Numbered from the stretch's first letter, positions 12,105 through 23,542 are shown. The stretch: 64,000 bases of DNA from Rhabditoides inermis (GCA_963966185.1 CAWZYM010000366.1:62001-126000); one strand, 5' to 3'. Translations and numbers: made by a program. Notes: generated from the sequence alone by a model not told the origin.

Positions 12105-13688
12105 TAACACACACTGACTACAGGTTGCGAGTCACACGCGAGTGGCACGCGAGTGGGTGTTATTTTGCGAGTGGGGAGCGAGTGAGACGCGAGTGGTTTG
12201 GTGCGAGAAGGGGAAAAGTGCGGGGAAGAGAGGCGTGCGAGTGGCGCGCGTGTCAACAGCGAGTCGCAATCCACTCGCGTGTCACTCGCAGCTGTGTTTC
12301 GAAATTACGAGTGACTCTCGCAACGATTAACCTTCAGATATTTTTTCATGAATTTATGTTATGATGCACAACTTTATACTTTTCTTTTGTGTATCCGTTC
12401 TTGTGTGTTTTGTTTGTTGAGTTAAGGAAATTAATGTGTAATGATTAACGGTTTTAAGAAATGTAATGGGTCGAACGCGGACCCTTCATCTGACGCGTGA
12501 ATGATGTGCCAACAGGCCATTCGAAAAGTCCGGAGATCGGTAATGAAGAGTCGATTTGTGGTGATGCCTCACAATCTGAAGAACTACCCGTGATACCTGA
12601 GGCATTCGAACTCCAATTTCGACCCAATCCCCCTCCACCGCCGCCGAGACCGATTCTTCCATTACGTCATTTAAGTTAGTTTCGTTGTACGTAAATCTTT
12701 TGCATAATCACATCAGCTATTCGTTCACGTATTCACTGGATTCTATGCTATCTCTTACCGTGCCCCCGGGATGCAAGCACACCGATTGGGGGACTCTGGC
12801 AAGGTGTGGGAGAACATTCCCGAGCAAGTCTATCGAAAAATTCAAGGTAAATCGTGGGTATTGTTTTGTAAAAATCGATATCTTCTAGATTTCACGTTGT
12901 CGGCGTTGGGCCTCTCGGACAGTGTGATCGCAAAATCCAGTGACTTGGAGGATCGAAAACAGTTATGGTGCAAGCAGATAACCGCGATCACTATCGATGT
13001 GTTGTGAGTGTTATTTTTATTATTGAAATTACTATTGAAGTTACTATATAACAGACTGATGAACATGCTACGTTTTCAGAGCTGATCTTCGGAGGTGCGT
13101 GTTCGTCGGCACGGACGAGAACGGCGAGTGGAAGAGGAGACCGAAGGGTTCCAGCCATCTGCCGCGTGCGGATATCTCCCGAGTGGACCCAGCAAGTCCT
13201 CCTCCACAGATTCCTGGATAGGCACGTTTTCCCATAGTATTGATACCTGTTACGTTTCGGAATTCTCTTTTCCTGTTCTGTTGTCTCATTGTCTTGTCAT
13301 GTGAATATCTCATGTTTTCTCATTTCCTCCTCGTTACCTTTTGTGAATAATGTGAATTGTTATCTACGTTGTTATCGATATTACGTGTGAATCATAAACC
13401 GGTTTATTGTTTCAATCATGAATCATGAGTAATTTGAAGCGAAGTCTTTGATTTCTCCAAAGGGATAAAAATGACAAAAAAAAATGGGCGTGGTCTACAA
13501 GAAGGGGGCGTGGCCTGCGATCTGTGTGGCAGCGGGAGGGGGCGTGGCCTGTGATGTGTGCTTGACCCGCGCGAGTGGTGAGCGACTCGCACGCGAGTCA
13601 ACAGCGAGTCGTTGCCAGGGATGACAATTACTCGCTGTTCACCCGCGTGCGAGTCGCGCGCCACTCGCAACCTGTAGTCAATGTGATA
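12105..13688. mobile_element. TIR element with GCGAGTG-rich ends, carrying a spliced gene
   Basis: The left end CACACTGACTACAGGTTGCG matches the reverse complement of the right end with one mismatch (the right end reads CGCAACCTGTAGTCAATGTG). Inside both ends the motif GCGAGTG or CACTCGC is repeated many times (12125-12310 and 13560-13672). Between them lies a set of exons on the + strand. No target-site duplication is clear. The superfamily is not identified; end architecture with clustered short motifs resembles hAT-like elements, which is inference. Confidence 0.65.
12516..13221 (+). CDS. Spliced gene inside the 12.1-kb TIR element, product unknown
   Basis: Four exons join in one frame to a TAG stop: about 12516-12674, 12778-12846, 12889-13003 and 13080-13221 (about 160 codons). 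Donors are GTTAGT, GTAAAT and GTGAGT; the last two acceptors are TTCTAG and TTTCAG. Exon 1 has no in-frame ATG (a stop lies just upstream at about 12489), so the true 5' end is either an unseen exon or lost. The product has a run of six prolines early, a central part rich in Leu, Ile and Trp (from VWENIPEQVYRKIQ), and a basic, proline-rich tail. No transposase catalytic signature is visible. Because it lies between the element's inverted repeats it may be an element-encoded accessory or DNA-binding protein, or a captured host gene. Confidence 0.45.
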
Positions 13689-14339
13689 CTCATCGGGGGT
13701 AGTGTAGTGCCATAGTTTACCTTCGACCTCCTCCGCAGAGTAATCTCTTGAATCGAGGGGAAACCTTTACATTTACCTTAACTAGTTGTTATCAGAACAC
13801 ATAGATAGTCTGACAAAGATGTGGAGATTTGGAACCATGTTTACTGTTACCTGTTCGTACTAACACAATACTCGGGATAAGCTAAGTGAACAATATTTAT
13901 ATAGAACCAATTTCGTAAGTACCGTCAAACCCTTTTAGATGCAGCTCACCTCGCACAACATTTTTCTGTGACAGGGTTTTGAGGGTGGTTAACTCATTCA
14001 AAATTGTATGGTGTGAGGGAGATTGAAAATATGATATTTGATAAATGTTTATAAATAAATGAAAAAAAACTCTTTTAGATCAGATACCCTTTCTAAATTA
14101 CAAGTAGTACGATATTGGTTTGAAAATATATTAAAAACTAATTTATTCGTACCAATTTGGTTGTATGATAACACAAAGATAAGTATGCAGGAGCAATCAG
14201 TGATCGATGTTCTGTCATTGATGTCATTCTCTTGAAAACTGTTTGCCAATTCGTGTGAAACGTGCTTGCGCGCATTTTGTGCTCCTGTGGAATAGGAGAG
14301 AACTTGATATAAGTTTATTGAGTTTATTTGTTACTAATA

Positions 14340-14425
14340 ATGTATTAGTCTCTCCACAGATCGCAAGCATAACCGCGCCAAGATCTGCGTGGCATCTGTG
14401 ACCGATCTGTGGGGAGATTTATGTC
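14340..14425. repeat. AGATCTGTG-motif dispersed repeat, copy 1
   Basis: A stretch from CCACAGATC through AACCGCGCCAAGATCTG to GGCATCTGTGAC matches a segment at about 21020-21085, where the same motifs recur more densely to about 21150. The two copies share order and spacing, so they are one diverged repeat family, possibly subterminal sequence of a DNA transposon. Confidence 0.6.
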
Positions 14426-14649
14426 ACGGAAAATTTAAAATTACGGAATTGAAAAAGATACTAGTTGCAAAATCTTGCAACTAATTTATTCGTGCCAAAT
14501 CGGTCGTATAATATGCTCGCACTTAGCTCAGGATTTTTTCGTTGACAACATTTTCATGGAATTTGAACATACTGAACGAAGTGCAGTGAAGATTCTCCTT
14601 GCTTTTCATATCTCTAATTCTCTGACTCTCTCGCATTACATGGCGTAGT

Positions 14650-14880
14650 GGTAACGCTCTTACTTTTAGCAACGGGTTTTTCTCAGCTTCAGTCTCTCGA
14701 GAAGCGCCGCTGGATCCACGACTTCGTCATGCTCTACAAGGTGCTTTATGGTTTCGAGGAGATTGACGCATTTAGTTGTTTCCTTTTTGTGACTGATAGA
14801 GTCGGTGCTTCTAAACTCGTCCTTCCCAGGTTTAGGCTATACATGAGAGAGCGCGTTTGGAACGTGCGAGGAACGTATAT
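14650..14880 (+). pseudogene. LINE-like reverse transcriptase C-terminal relic
   Basis: The + strand reads a stretch beginning LQSLEKRRWIHDFVMLYKVL, which has the pattern of the thumb region after the catalytic domain in CR1/RTE-type non-LTR retrotransposons (LxxLExRR followed by a YKxL block). The independent LINE fragment at 41277-41748 starts with the same kind of segment (LDLQTLEERRLIND). No catalytic residues are present and no 3' tail was identified. Confidence 0.5.
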
Positions 14881-15500
14881 CTTTCTCTCTTGTTTCGCTG
14901 TATCATAGTAGATGTCTCACATTAAAGAAACAGTGGCGACTTTATTCTGCAACTAGCTCTCTTGAACTCGCATTACCACTCATGCAAAACATTTGCCGTA
15001 GACAGGACTCGAACCGGCGAGGTCTGTGCCACTACATACGGCGCACACACGCATTGAGACACATAGTAAGTGGACAGGCTTATTTCGTCTGGGATTATGT
15101 GTTCTCTCGCTATTTCTGCAGTATTGAAGAGTTCAACGGAATGGAAGTCGTGGCGGGACCAAATTTGAGTTTGAATAAAAATGTTGCAACAGCGAGTTGC
15201 AACATTTGACAGCAACGGATAATCGTTGTTCTTTCTCACAAATCGATTAAGATTTGGGTTAAGATGATTCTTTCAAACATTCCGAGTCAAAAATAAGTCG
15301 CCAGTGTACCTTTAATGGCTGGCTTCCCTTGCTGCTTTCAAATGGTGTCTCAACATTTGACTTAGTTTTGTTGTATATTTTTTTTCGTTTTCTCACGTGT
15401 TGGTCCCTCTAAAAAAGCTGTACAATTCAAACAGTGCGTCAAGAGGTGCTATTTCAATACCACAGGGGGTGGAGACTGCTTCGATAGGAGCGGGAGAGCG

Positions 15501-15504
<4 letters not shown>

Positions 15505-15550
<46 letters not shown>

Positions 15551-15560
15551 CTCTCTCTCT
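15505..15560. repeat. (CT)n microsatellite
   Basis: An almost pure CT dinucleotide run of about 55 bases. Confidence 0.9.
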
Positions 15561-16416
15561 TCTAACTGTAGAAACGTTTCACAATGAGTGCAAGTAGTTG
15601 TTCGGAATAGAGGGATTATGAGAGCTCCTTCAAAAAGTCCTCAGCTGCGCCGTCCGCGATCATCGAACAAGCAATCAAGACATGTCTCAAGCAGTTCACT
15701 TGAAAACAGCATGTTACTGCGCCGTCCAGGTCAAAGACAAGTATGTCTGTCCGTGTGTCTGTCCGTCCTGTCTGTCTGTCTGTCTGTCCGTATGTTTGTC
15801 CCGGTATGTCTGTCTGTCCTCCCGCAACCTACTCAATTCATTTTTTCAGGGGTAGCAATTTTTACTGTTTATTTTTACTGCAACAAGTTGCACGTTTTCA
15901 AAAAAAAATCGGTGCAATCGCTTGGCTAACAGTGAAGCATGAAGCGATCAGCGAATACATTCTTCATAGTGACGTCACATCACGCAGATAATGAAGTGAA
16001 AATGGGCTATTAGGAAATCGCACCACGCACCACCACACCACCGCACCACTACACCACCGCACCACCGCACCACATGTTATCGCACTACCGCACCACTGTT
16101 GCAAAATTATGAATATCACTCATAACTCATATCGTGACATTGTTTCAGTTTTTTTATATTAACAAAAGTCACATTGCTTTCATCAACACATCAGCAAAAC
16201 AATTTTTGAATCAAAAGTGTAAAGTTGTTTTATTCAGAATTCATAATGACATACTACGTGAGATTAAATTCATACTGAGTGAAGTCTCACTGCTACTGTA
16301 TCCATTATCTCTCCCATCCAAACTACGCACAATGCAGCACGCTTATCTAAAATGGGATGAGCGCAGAAAAGAGTTGAAATAGTGCGGAGATACCTAGCAC
16401 TACCATTGCCGCCACC

Positions 16417-18627
16417 ATGGCCCGCAACTTCCTCCTCGTCTCTCTAGCCTTGTCAGCGGGTCAGTCCACTCAATTAAATAACATACCTATGTTTATAGTA
16501 AACACAGTTTTCAAATTCCCTGTAGTACGGTAAGGTGTGGTGTGTCTGTAACGAACTTTCGATTAAGCTTTTTTATTTTGAAATGGATTATTTTAATAGT
16601 TCGAATCGCGAGAGACAAGGGGAAAGTGAGAGACACGGCCCGGCGCGCGTTCACTGATTTGCGTGACAGTAGACGCACGCGACGCACACGCAACGCGTCT
16701 TCCATGTTAAAGAAAAATAAGCTCATCATCATTGTCGATTTCTGAGAGGCAGCGAACATGGTCTCGTGGTCAGGTGGTTAGCGAGCGCGGCCAGTGATCT
16801 GTTTATCGCAGGTTCGATTCCGTTCGCTGCCACAATTCTTTCTAAATTGTTTGAGCCATCCGCGACGCGGAACTGTTGCGCAGCGTGCGTCTGAGTTCAC
16901 TGGTCAGTGAACAAATGAGTGACACTACGGCCGGGCCGTGAGAGAGCCGCGCGCGCTGCGTCTTTTCTTTTCCCACAGCCTTTTCGCGCGCGCGTATTCA
17001 AACATTTAGCCGTCAATAGGAGCCTAAATTCCAAGCACTGTACATTAAGCGTTGCAGCGTGTCCCGCTTTGGGCCGCGGTCTCTATACCCTTCCGAGTAC
17101 GTCTCTCCGAGGCAACTCCTCTCTCCCTCCTTCAGAGGAATGGGCCACTTGCAATTACGCGGATCTGTCGGTGAGTTGTGGAAACGCATATGCGTACACA
17201 ATGAACACTGCATACACTCACAAAGAACAAATCCCTTAATGACGCTGTCTTTCAGAGGTTCAAAGTCTGTGTCTCCGCGTTGCTCACTTCGTATGGATCT
17301 TCGATGCCAAACGAAACTCTGCCCGCGTTTGATGTGTTTAACGCGACTGCGGCATCAGTGAGCCAGTCCACCGGCTGCGAGTGAGTAGATGTTGTGCGAG
17401 CGGGGATGGAAGAACCATCACAATATACCGTGCTCGGAGTCTTCTATTGACGGCTAAACATTTGAATTCGCGCGCGCGCGAAAAAGACTGTGGGAAAAGA
17501 AGAGAGGCCGACGTTGTGCGCGCGCCGCTCTCTCACTTTGCCATATTGTCTCTCGCGATTCGAACGTATAAAATAGTCCGTCCGGCGCCTATAGTAACAG
17601 TGACACGTGAGCGACAAATTAACTCCCAGAACTAGTGAAGACAATGTGGTGTGATGTTGCAGATATCTATCTACGTTTTCGAAGTGCGTGTCCACACTGT
17701 CCCAATGCATGTCAACTGACTACCTCGATTTGATCTCAAGCAAGGGAGACGGGTACCAGTATACAGGTGCGACATACATCTTGTTTCAGTTTGTGCCAGA
17801 TCCAAACGAGTGTATACAAGTAAAAAAAACGTGAATCCGGCGCATAAAAAAAAATAGAGTCGACATTCCAGATTTCCTCGTGGTTTCGAACATGCGGTGC
17901 AACAATCCGGAAATAGGTGAGCTGTTCACTGCCTTCCTCCCTCGCCCTCTCTTTCTCTCTCTCCCTTCACTCACATTCATCATTCCTTGCCACCTTGTTC
18001 CAGCCACTTCACTGGTCAACTGTCACGCTGCCATGCAAAACGCGTCTCCCGACGACCAGGTTGCCATGGAGGACTGCGGGTCGACACAACATGATGGATC
18101 CGAGTGCAAGTGAGAGCGCGGGGTAAAGAGAGGGAGGGAGGATGGGAGTGATGTGTGAGAGAGAGAGTGTGCGAAAGCAGCACGCGTTCAGGTATCTCCT
18201 CTCCGTCACCCGATGCATGCGTCCCATCCTCCAGCGGCTCTGCGGCGATGTCTCCGGAATGTGCACCTACGGCGACGAGATGAACAAGATGTCAGTCAGC
18301 CATGTATCGCTTTTTATTAGCCGGTTGAATCCGGGGTCCTCCTGGTCGAGATTAAGATAGGGTTCTTGGACTACGACAGCGTCAGCAGAGGAAGTTGGGT
18401 TGCACATGAAAAAACTCGAATTAGTCACACAACGATGAAAGTCAGAAGTGAACAGTGTTTTAGAACTAGGATGATATGGTCAGTTGTTCATTGATCGTTT
18501 TGTTTCATTCAGGACGCGCGATGTGGATGAAGCGTGTGTCAATGAGGATACACGAGTGTGCTTCAACTCCGCCCCCACCTTTCCCCTTCTCACTCTTGTC
18601 GCCGCTCTTCTGGCTATCTTCCACTAA
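16417..18627 (+). CDS. Secreted Cys-rich, probably GPI-anchored protein (T20D4.11/DUF19-like), 8 exons
   Basis: Exons 16417-16459, 17136-17170, 17256-17380, 17663-17766, 17872-17916, 18004-18109, 18192-18290 and 18513-18627 join in frame to 223 codons and a TAA. The start has a strong vertebrate-style context (GCCGCCACCATGG) and opens a signal peptide (MARNFLLVSLALSA). The mature part has 14 cysteines and sequons NET, NAT and NAS. The last residues (SAPTFPLLTLVAALLAIFH) are a hydrophobic tail with no basic stop-transfer end, as expected for a GPI-attachment signal. Cys spacing and overall layout resemble the nematode T20D4.11-like (DUF19) extracellular family; that assignment is by eye only. 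I skip a small open piece at 17790-17819 because it would need a 23-bp intron. Part of the last intron (18361-18471) is duplicated downstream at about 19086-19198. The ligand or role is unknown. Confidence 0.65.
16748..16831 (+). other. tRNA-like sequence, probably a tRNA-derived repeat
   Basis: The 84-base stretch begins GGCAGCGAA and ends with its complement TTCGCTGCC. It contains a D-arm-like CTCG/CGAG stem and a B-box match (GGTTCGATTCC). The anticodon and T stems do not pair properly, so a working tRNA is unlikely. A SINE or tRNA pseudogene is the better reading. It lies in intron 1 of the DUF19-like gene. Confidence 0.4.
18361..18471 (+). repeat. Intron segment duplicated downstream (copy 1)
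   Basis: About 110 bases from GGTTCTTGGACTACGACA match 19086-19198 almost exactly. Copy 1 lies in the last intron of the DUF19-like gene, just upstream of its final exon. Confidence 0.85.
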
Positions 18628-19085
18628 TTTCCCGTTTTGTGATCGCTGCATCAAGTTCCATTTCACGACGACGTTGTTCCATATCAGTGCCCACAAATGA
18701 TGGGTCCGATAGATGGGCCCGATGATATATGATATGATGGGCCCGTGTAAATGAGTTCCACTTCTCCACGAGAGGAAGGTTAGACAAAGATCAGAACCGA
18801 TTGGATGATGACGCAGCAAGTTAGAGATGTGACGCTACGAACTATCGAATAAACCACATTCAATTTTATGTGAAACTGTCCCTTTGAAAAATTAAAAAAA
18901 AACTCTCGTTGATATGACCAAGTGATTGTTTTGTGAACGGACACTCATAACTCTTCATAATTTTATTGTTTTTAATCAAGAATTTGTCTTATTTCACGGG
19001 CAGAATATTACTGCTCACTGATTCACTGATATGGAACAAAGCTGTCGTGAATCATAAAAACTTAGTGAATATGAAACCTATCAAA

Positions 19086-19198
19086 GGGTTTCTTGGACTA
19101 CGACAACGTCAGCAGAGGAAGTTGGGTTGCACATGAAAAAACTCAAATTAGTCACACAACGATGAAAGTCAGATGTGAACAGTGTTTTAGAACTAGGA
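19086..19198 (+). repeat. Duplicated intron segment (copy 2)
   Basis: Nearly identical to 18361-18471. It is followed within about 20 bases by a good acceptor (TTTTTTTACAG) and a short open exon-like piece, mirroring the arrangement at copy 1. Confidence 0.85.
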
Positions 19199-19219
19199 CT
19201 GTGTAGGTGTTTTTTTACA

Positions 19220-19304
19220 GATGAATCCTATCAGTGTCAGTGGGAGAAGTTGTGCACCGGATACCGCAAGCAGAATGTATGTAGAAACACGTAATACGCA
19301 GTAT
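19220..19304 (+). pseudogene. Exon-like remnant after the duplicated intron segment
   Basis: After the acceptor TTTTTTTACAG the sequence reads (D)ESYQCQWEKLCTGYRKQN and ends in a TAA. It has three cysteines, like the extracellular neighbour. Its phase does not fit the preceding exon of the DUF19-like gene (that join gives an immediate stop), so it is more likely the last exon of a lost tandem paralogue than an alternative terminal exon. Confidence 0.35.
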
Positions 19305-19630
19305 TGCGATGTTTGGAGTTTTCACTTTGTTCATGTTCTTCTGCTTCAAAACTGTAAATTCTAAAAAAAGTTTATTATTTTATCATGCTACGTGAAAGTA
19401 AAGTGACAACCAGTTTCGTTTTTCCGGTTCACACGTGGATGTGTTTTTTTAAGTGTTCGATCGATGTCTAACTAATGTAGATTGGTGATTGACGTGTTTC
19501 TGTTGCCATGGCCAGTCGACTTCTTGGCCGCGCTTTTTCCTCAGCAGCCGGTCCGAGTCTCACTTGCTAGCCACAGCCACACCTTGAATTACGCGTCGCA
19601 AACTCGCACAACTGTCCCGCTTACCACAGG

Positions 19631-19752
19631 ATAAAGTCCTCTACATTTCTCCAAGAGCTCAATTTGTGCGCTGGCACGTTACATAGGCTGTGCCACATGT
19701 TTTACGGGTCTTGCATCATGTCTCCGCCAGATCATCGATCACTGATCGATGA
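19631..19752 (+). repeat. Dispersed GCAC(A)AGTTGC-type repeat, copy in intergenic DNA
   Basis: A stretch of about 120 bases (CCTCTACATTTCTCC, then GCACGTTACATAGGCTG, then CATCATGTCT and a GATCGATCACTGATCGATG palindrome) recurs at about 22936-23060 in RFC1 intron 6 and about 45018-45105 in RFC1 intron 15. Reverse-strand relatives are at about 14241-14290 and 5500-5555. No coding is evident. It is a dispersed repeat family of unknown class. Confidence 0.55.
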
Positions 19753-19953
19753 GGTATATCCCTAAGTGCGCTGCTTGCGCGCGACCGGTGCAAAACAGCC
19801 ATGGCGCGCGAATGGAGCGGGGAGTTTTGAACTGGAGAAATGGCGGAAACTTTAGCTTACATGAAGATGCGTAAACATACACAAACGATTGGCAATGACG
19901 AAACCACAGAAATGCTCAAACATTATTCACACACAAAAGCAGTTTTTGTGTTG

Positions 19954-20347
19954 TTAGTTTTCTTCAAATGGTCCACATCGGCACGTTGAGAACGCACCAC
20001 TCCTCTCAAACTCGCATTTCATGTCACGACAACGTTTTCCTAAAACCAGTAGGAGAGAAATATAAAACCACATACTAATAAGTATTACCAGCTGCGATGA
20101 TTTCGTCGTCAGAATACTCGATTTGACTAACGCGCTGGTGCTCGTCATCAGCAACCAGTCGACGCAGGGCGTCTCGGATGACGTTGAGCTCATCTCTGGA
20201 TACCAACTTCGGCCTCGTCTTCTCGCTATCCTTGACGAGGTTCTTGAAGAATCTTCCAGGACGGTGGTTGGGTCTACCCAAGGGCTGAGTCGCCTCTGAG
20301 AAACACACAATGTCACTCACAACCAGAAGAAGGAAGAAGAAGTTCAT
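19954..20347 (-). CDS. Neuropeptide-like or small secreted peptide precursor, 2 exons
   Basis: Exon 1 is 20347 down to 20089 and exon 2 is 20039 down to 19954, with a 49-bp intron (GTAATA...TTTTAG). They join in frame to 114 codons and a TAA. The protein starts with a signal peptide (MNFFFLLLVVSDIVCFSEA). It contains dibasic sites: ALRR in the middle and AAGKR near the end. Glycine before KR is the usual amidation-cleavage signal, so cleavage would leave an amidated upstream peptide and a C-terminal peptide of about 25 residues with four cysteines (CRDMKC ... CRCGPFEEN). The ATG follows CCTCTTCTCTCCAG directly, as at a trans-splice acceptor. I do not recognise the family. The exon 1 frame would also run to a nearby stop if the intron were retained, giving a 90-aa form without the KR site or cysteines. 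Confidence 0.6.
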
Positions 20348-21486
20348 CTGGAGAGAAGAGGTTAGTATACAGAAGAAAAAGTAGAAAAAGAAGAAGAACA
20401 AATAGTAAATATGATCGCAGTGCTTGTTTGATGTATTTTTATAGATACGCTTTAATGTAAACCCGCTTCTTGCATAATATGTGCAACGTGCACGGCGATT
20501 CACAGTTAATAATTTGTTGGTGAGCGGAGCTGCGCTACAAAAACGCGCGACTCGCGCGGAGCGTGTTACCAAAACACAAAGCACATCAGAGTCTGCTGGG
20601 ATCGTGACAGGACCAAAAGCTACAAGCGAGGCTCCGCCCCCTTTTTTCGGGACCAAAGGGGCGGGGCTACGCTTGTCGCGGCTGATTTGAGCTAACGATT
20701 TTCTTGAGTTGTGAATCGCCGTGACGTGGTGATACACGTGTAGAAATCATATCGAATGGAATAGCAAACATCGAGGTATTGACTACTCAGTTTTTATCAT
20801 TCAAATGTCATATTGCAATCGATATTCAAAAAGATGATTCGTCTGTTACTGTTCTCAACAATATGTTGAGGCAGGAGGGTATTAGAAACAGAGGGTCAGA
20901 AAGCCGAAGCCTGTCTGTCGCAGATGCGAGATGGTAAATACGACAAAAAATCGAAAACGCGCAAGACACTACCAACGTTATGCCGTAGTATCATTCTACG
21001 ATTTTGTTACTTATTTATTAGTTTCCCCACAGATCTCACGCAGAACCGCGCTAAGATCTGTGTGGCATCTGTGACAGTGGGTAGATTTCTGTGGGTAGAT
21101 TTCTGTCACAGATCTGCAGGACGTCTGCCACAGATCTGTGAGACGTCTGATAATTTTTATCACTACTACATTATCTGAACAGATACTACCAAACTTTTGT
21201 CAGTATAACATTACTAATTTATCAGCATGCGTGAATATCCTGAAAGTTTCCTAAACATTAAAATGAAAAATCCTGTAAGTCTGCGCGTTTTATCGTATTT
21301 TTGTTAAAGTAAGTGTGCATCGGTGACATACTGATGCGCGGGAAAATGCTGCCGAATATTCCGGTTTTTGCTTTATTTTGTTGTTTATTTATGCTTTTGT
21401 AAGTTATAGTTTAGTATAGTAGTTTCAGAAGGTTACTACATCACTGCAGTATCTTTCCACTGCGCACACACGTAGAACCGTTCCAA
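20348..21486. other. Divergent intergenic region between the peptide gene and RFC1
   Basis: The minus-strand peptide gene and plus-strand RFC1 point away from each other, so both promoters should lie here. No TATA box at a convincing distance was identified. The stretch holds the AGATCTGTG repeat (21020-21150) and otherwise unremarkable AT-rich sequence. Confidence 0.5.
21020..21150. repeat. AGATCTGTG-motif dispersed repeat, copy 2
   Basis: The motif CAGATCTGTG and close variants recur about eight times in both orientations within 130 bases. The first half matches 14340-14425 in order. This is the same kind of clustered-motif structure as seen at DNA-transposon ends elsewhere in the window. 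Confidence 0.55.
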
Positions 21487-23488
21487 ATGAGCGTGAGTTT
21501 CAGTTTTTATCAATCGCGAATAATCAATGTTATTGTTGTTTTGTTCAGTTGTTCTATGATGTATTTTAGGATATTCGGAGCTTTTTCGGCGGCGGCGCGA
21601 AGAAGGCATCGACGTCCACCAGCGGCTCCACGCTAAGCGACCTCAAGAAGGTTAGCAGTATCGGTTTCGTATAGTACCTGTCGGAGTTCCACCTGACGTT
21701 GCTTCTTCTTTCGATCAAACGTGGGCAGGGCCTAGGAGAACCCACGATAGTTTGACATTTTGTATATTTCAGGCTGCGATCGCTCGTCAGACGGCGAGCC
21801 CGCCTCCCGCAAAGAAGCGAGGCGACAAGCGCACCCCCGCCAAGGACAAGTCCAGCAAGGACGACGATCTAGTCGAGCTCGGATGTGAGTTGCACTCTCT
21901 TCGTTCTCTTGCTTACATCACGCGCTCGGCTCTAGTTGTCGTGTTAAACGTATAGAAGACTAGAGGGCGCGTCTCACCTTGGGTGTCTCTGTGAGGCGCG
22001 CTGCCGTCTAGCCTTGCGGAGCGTGGAACTGAGCTGTTCGACTCCCCTTATTGTTATTACTATGTCATTATTATTATTATTATTATTATTGTTATTACTA
22101 TACCATGTCGTGTTGAACGCTGGAACATGCTCAACTCCATGTTCAGCCTCCGACGACGAGTCGCCGTTCCCGTCGTCTGTGCGTCGCGGTATGGAGAAGG
22201 CAGCAAAGAGGGCCAAGCCCGCCAAGCGACGCGTCATCGACAGCGGTGCGTTGTTGGTGGTCACATCACAATCGCATTTTGATTCTCCATCACTATACAC
22301 GTTACGTTTGTATGATTTCTATTTTGTACACACGTGCCTACGTGCCATGATGGCTTGCGATTCCGATTAAACCAAATGTTTGATCAAATTGATTGGTTTT
22401 CAGACTCGGACGACGCGATGCCGCTCGTCTCCCGTCCCTCCTCCGTCAAGAAGTCGCAGTCGAAGCGCGCCCCCACCGCCTCGCCCTCCCCGGTCAAGCA
22501 GAGGGCTAAGGTATCATTATTATTATTATTATTATCATTATTTTTCCTTTAAATCAAATGTTTATTCGGATTCGCAATCATGATTATGACGCGCGTACAA
22601 AACGAAATCACTCATATGAGTGGTCGTAGGTTTCGGAAGAAACCGGTTCTTCTTTCTGTTTCTCTTTTATTAGTTGTACACAACCACGTTGTATGGTCAA
22701 TATATAGCGATTCCCGTATCTGGACAAGTAATTGATGGTGATGGTGTATTAAACATCATATTACTATATAAACATATTAAACAGTGTATTACACATCCCG
22801 CCTTCCAGAAGTCTCGAGTGGTCGTGTCGTCGGACGACGAGATGCCGCCGGCTTCGGCGAAGAAGCGGGGCGAGAAGATGCGCCCCAAGACGCCCGAGCA
22901 GGAGAGCGACGAGGAGGAGGTGGGTGGATAGTGGGGTAGAGTCCTCTCCATTTCTCAAGGGGCACAATTTATGCGCAAGCACGTTGCATAGGCTGTGGCA
23001 CATATTTACGGGCGTTTCATCATGTCTAATGGCCAGAGCATCTATCCCTGATCGATCTAAAAGATTCCAATATTTCACAACTCGATGTGTGATGAAACTT
23101 CGGCTAAGACTGGTATTCACTTTGAACTCGTATCTTTGCACTTTCGGATTTCAAGTGCGAAACTAGGGTGTTGTGTTTGTAAGTGTACAGTATTCTGTGA
23201 CTTGAACATGATATTGATTTTCCAGATGGAGAGCGCGACAGATAGCGAGGACGAGTTCGCCACCAAGAAGGCAAGTGATTATCAATTTAGTTTTAAAATG
23301 TTTTTAACAACTGATTGTTAACCAAATTAGTGCTACTTTTTCGGGATCGACAGATGTTTAGATCTTGAAACATATTTTTTTCACAAATACATATATTTTT
23401 TGTTAGGTTCCCAAGGGCAAGAAGGCGTTGCTGCCCGGACAGAAGACGCTCTCTTTCTCCAAGACGGGCGAGAAGGAGAAGGGTGAGT

Positions 23489-23542
<54 letters not shown>

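Larger units (their letters stand above)
13689..16416. other. Repeat-rich stretch without a confident gene
   Basis: It holds an AGATCTGTG-type repeat fragment (about 14340-14425), a LINE-like coding relic (14650-14880), a tRNA-like fragment on the minus strand (about 15000-15065), a (CT)n tract (15505-15560), a TGTC/TGTCTG microsatellite (about 15740-15830) and a CACCACCGC minisatellite (about 16020-16100). No exon chain was found. Confidence 0.5.

Noticed and set aside
16134..16382. An 82-codon plus-strand open frame just upstream of the DUF19-like gene
   Set aside because: No splice partners, no recognised domain, and AT-rich composition; could be a retroelement scrap but this cannot be supported.
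16748..16831. Functional tRNA gene
   Set aside because: The outer stem pairs but the anticodon and T stems do not, and spacing before the D arm is wrong.
17790..17819. A 30-bp piece as an extra exon of the DUF19-like gene
   Set aside because: It would require a 23-bp intron; skipping it gives a normal 105-bp intron with correct phase.
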